Positions 35,501-64,000 of a stretch of DNA of 64,000 bases are shown in pieces. This DNA comes from Enoplosus armatus (lineage: Eukaryota > Chordata > Actinopteri > Centrarchiformes > Enoplosidae). The stretch spans positions 16,986,108-17,050,107 of the forward strand of contig NC_092184.1 of assembly GCF_043641665.1 (NCBI RefSeq), given 5' to 3'. The notes beneath the pieces were generated by a model. The model was not told where the DNA came from. It saw only the letters and a list, made by a program, of their open reading frames with translations, and searched no databases. Positions within the stretch are counted from its first letter, which is position 1. Every line of letters starts with the position of its first letter. The position numbers and the translations under genes were made by a program.

Positions 35501-36839
35501 CACATTGAACAATTGATCTATTGCTTATTTTCCCCAAATTCCCCATTGTCCTTATGCCACAGGAGTGTGTGGCCAGCTAGCTTACCTGAAACACTGCTGG
35601 CTAAACGCACTAAGCACATGCCTTTTTAGCTTGCTGACTTTTGGCATAAAACTACACCAGATACTGCACCTAATATTAATCATCCATATCAGTACTGCAT
35701 AGTGCTGTAGCAGTAGTGTATGAACTCTTGTAATGGTAGCCAAAGCATTTTAGCCAGCAAGCTACTTGCTACACTGCTACCCTACTTGGAAGTTAAGACT
35801 TCAGAGACGCACTTCTTCAAGTGCATTTCTCTTGTCTCTGTCGAGGACCGCAATGGAAGTAAGACTTCATTATTTAATCCTCAACATTGTGTAGATGTTG
35901 AGGGAGGATGATTCTCTTTTCTCAAAATCTCAAATAAACTTAATTCAAAAGCTCCAAAGTCTAGCGATCTTGCTTTGTGTTAGCGTTAGCTTGCAGGCTA
36001 AAATGCTTTAGCTCCTGTTAGCAGGGTTTATACAATGATGCTACAGCAGTACAGTATATGGATGATTAACATAACATGCACTGGCTGGTGTAGAGTGATG
36101 AAGACAGTTAGCTTCAGCTAGGTAGCTAGCTGAAAAGGCTGGTGCTCAGTGTATCTACCAGTGTTTTCAGTTAAGCTAGCTAGCCACATAGCCCTCTCCA
36201 TTGCTCCAAATATAAGCTAATTTTCTCTTTCTTATGTGTTATATGCATAAGAGGAATTGGAAATGAGTTGAGGCAAAAGAAGCTTTACTTTTCTTTTTAC
36301 AACCCATTTACATTTTTCTTTCTATTCTTTTCTATCTTATTCAGTTATATTTTGGACCTGTCTTATAACTCTTTCCTACATTTTGTCAGTTTCAGGGCTC
36401 CATAACTTTTCTCATGTTTCATTATTATTTGTTAGCAAGCGAGTGGAAAGAGTGAAATTTCTCTAACGTAGCAGAATGATCTTCCTGCGCAGAGAGATAA
36501 ACTGCCTACATCTCAATGTAAGCTTAACATGAAAAAAACTTGCAAAACCCATCATCAATCTTCCCACACACTCCCCCTCTCTAAACATTCTTCCTCCTCT
36601 TCCTCCTCTTCAGTATGCTCGGGTTTGCTGCCCAATGAGGTGAAGTTTTAAGGCAAGAATGGAAGGACGGGGGGAGGGCGGAGAGGGACGTGGGGGCGGC
36701 TACTGCTGCACTTCATTAGGAAGCTAATACGGAGATTATTTAATTGGATACTCTGCCTTCATCCCCTCTCTCTGCTCTGAGGAGAGGCGGAGAGGCCGGG
36801 GGCATCGGACGTGGTTCAGTTCGGTTTACTTCACATCAC
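32566..36839. other. nwd1 5' flank and fchsd2 downstream region
   Basis: No coding exon is recognised over more than 4 kb. The right part could be fchsd2 3'UTR if the proximal poly(A) signals near 36840-36923 are bypassed; a minus-strand AATAAA at 32870-32875 would then end it. It holds a purine/pyrimidine-rich patch at about 34890-35030 and the ~1.1-kb foldback at 35330-36430. Confidence 0.45.
35330..36430. repeat. Large imperfect inverted repeat (foldback), ~1.1 kb
   Basis: Two arms mirror each other around 35875. Exact anchor pairs are TGGAGCCC 35350-35357 with 36395-36402, TTAATCATCCATAT 35676-35689 with 36056-36069, and AAAGCATTTTAGCC 35742-35755 with 35996-36009. The CTAGCTTA..TGAAA..CACTG block near 35577-35596 pairs with 36160-36180. 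All give the same centre, so few net indels separate the arms. Arm length is about 400 bp. No transposase frame is present; a non-autonomous palindromic element is the simplest reading. Confidence 0.8.
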
Positions 36840-36923
36840 TTTATTCAAGTTGACTTCAGTTCAGAGCAGTTCAGTTCAGTTCCCCAGCCTGTAGGATACG
36901 CATGTCTGTCATCTGTTTTTATT
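36840..36923 (-). promoter_or_regulatory. fchsd2: Proximal polyadenylation signals of fchsd2
   Basis: Minus-strand AATAAA hexamers at 36918-36923 and 36840-36845, 40 and 118 bp beyond the stop codon. Which is used, or whether a distal site near 32870 is used, cannot be told. Confidence 0.4.
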
Positions 36924-36962
36924 TTGTCTGTCTCTGTAACCGCCTGCCAGCTTGTCTGTCTG

Positions 36963-63427
<26,465 letters not shown>

Positions 63428-64000
63428 CTGAAAACCAAAACAGAGCAAGCAAAGAAGTTAATGTTGATGAATAATGCGTCAGTGTCTAATTTTCATTTTA
63501 ATCTTTACAAATTAATACAAAGTTGTCTCACTTAAAAATGTACATTGTTCTAATTTTTGACACCCCTGTTGACATTCACAATCACAGATTCAATTAAACA
63601 TATATCAACAGCAAGGTGAGGTAGAAAGGAGAAAAATATCCAGGCATTTCTACAACATCATAACTCTCTAACCTCTGATTCAGAGCAGGCATCATATATT
63701 GACCCTGAGCAGGCTGGAGCTTGACAGCAATAAATCTCAGCCTGATCCAGCCATTGTGATTTATATCGATGGTGACATGAGAAAGACCTGCCTGATAAAA
63801 TGATGGAGTGAGCCTGTGTGCATGTGTGTGTGTGTCTGTTGCTTGCCTGTATGTGTGAGAATGTGTTTCCACTTCTGTTACCCTGCTTTATACGCCAAGT
63901 GGTGTTGAAAGTATCTCTGCATTCACACCAGTTTCTTCCTGTGTGTTCCTTGTGCCCTACAATGACTAATGTCTCGCCATTTTTCTCTACGGACACATAA
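63428..64000. other. fchsd2 intron at the right edge
   Basis: The exon at 63373-63427 starts in the middle of a codon, so at least one more coding exon lies further right. No exon was recognised in the remaining 570 bp. The open frame at 63658-63996 (minus) has no F-BAR features. Confidence 0.5.

Overview
This is a vertebrate nuclear window, almost certainly from a spiny-rayed (percomorph-like) teleost. The evidence is GT-AG spliced genes with vertebrate exon phases, protein sequences that read like fish orthologues, abundant CA/GT and GA microsatellites, and many teleost-type dispersed repeats. There are no operons, CRISPR arrays, phage or plasmid genes. I rebuilt exons by hand from reading frame, splice dinucleotides and intron phase. 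Phase closes across every junction of the four genes below, which is the main support for the models.

Layout. (1) 1-5150: repeat-rich DNA with a decayed single-exon GIMAP (AIG1-type GTPase) pseudogene at 438-1239 (minus), several non-autonomous repeats, and a 5'-truncated LINE tail ending just before the next gene. (2) 5279-10237 (plus): yif1b, 8 coding exons, 305 aa, with a (CA)n-bearing 3'UTR. (3) 11369-21959 (minus, convergent with yif1b): a small HERC-type E3 ubiquitin ligase, 23 coding exons, 1015 aa, RCC1 repeats followed by HECT; intron 1 holds a GATATC/ACTAGT-rich array and an ISRE-like site. (4) 22544-32565 (minus): nwd1 (NACHT and WD40 repeats), 10 coding exons, 1706 aa, with the whole WD40 half in one 3.1-kb exon. 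(5) 36963-63427 (minus): the last 16 coding exons of fchsd2 (F-BAR plus two SH3 domains), 610 residues; the 5' end lies beyond the right edge. Between fchsd2 and nwd1 is about 4 kb without a recognised gene, containing a ~1.1-kb foldback.

The genes are not an obvious functional unit. yif1b acts in ER-Golgi trafficking, fchsd2 in membrane curvature and endocytic actin, the HERC protein in ubiquitin transfer, and nwd1 is a STAND-type NTPase. HERC, NWD1 and the dead GIMAP copy all belong to families with immune or signalling expansions in fish, but a shared role is speculation.

I found no new biological system. The points most worth a second look are: a decayed 120-bp tandem duplication of the second SH3 exon of fchsd2; a (UG)nU4 tract directly before an fchsd2 acceptor, resembling the CFTR exon 9 arrangement; the 1.1-kb foldback; the ISRE-like site in HERC intron 1; two probable GC-AG introns; and the multiply frameshifted GIMAP copy.
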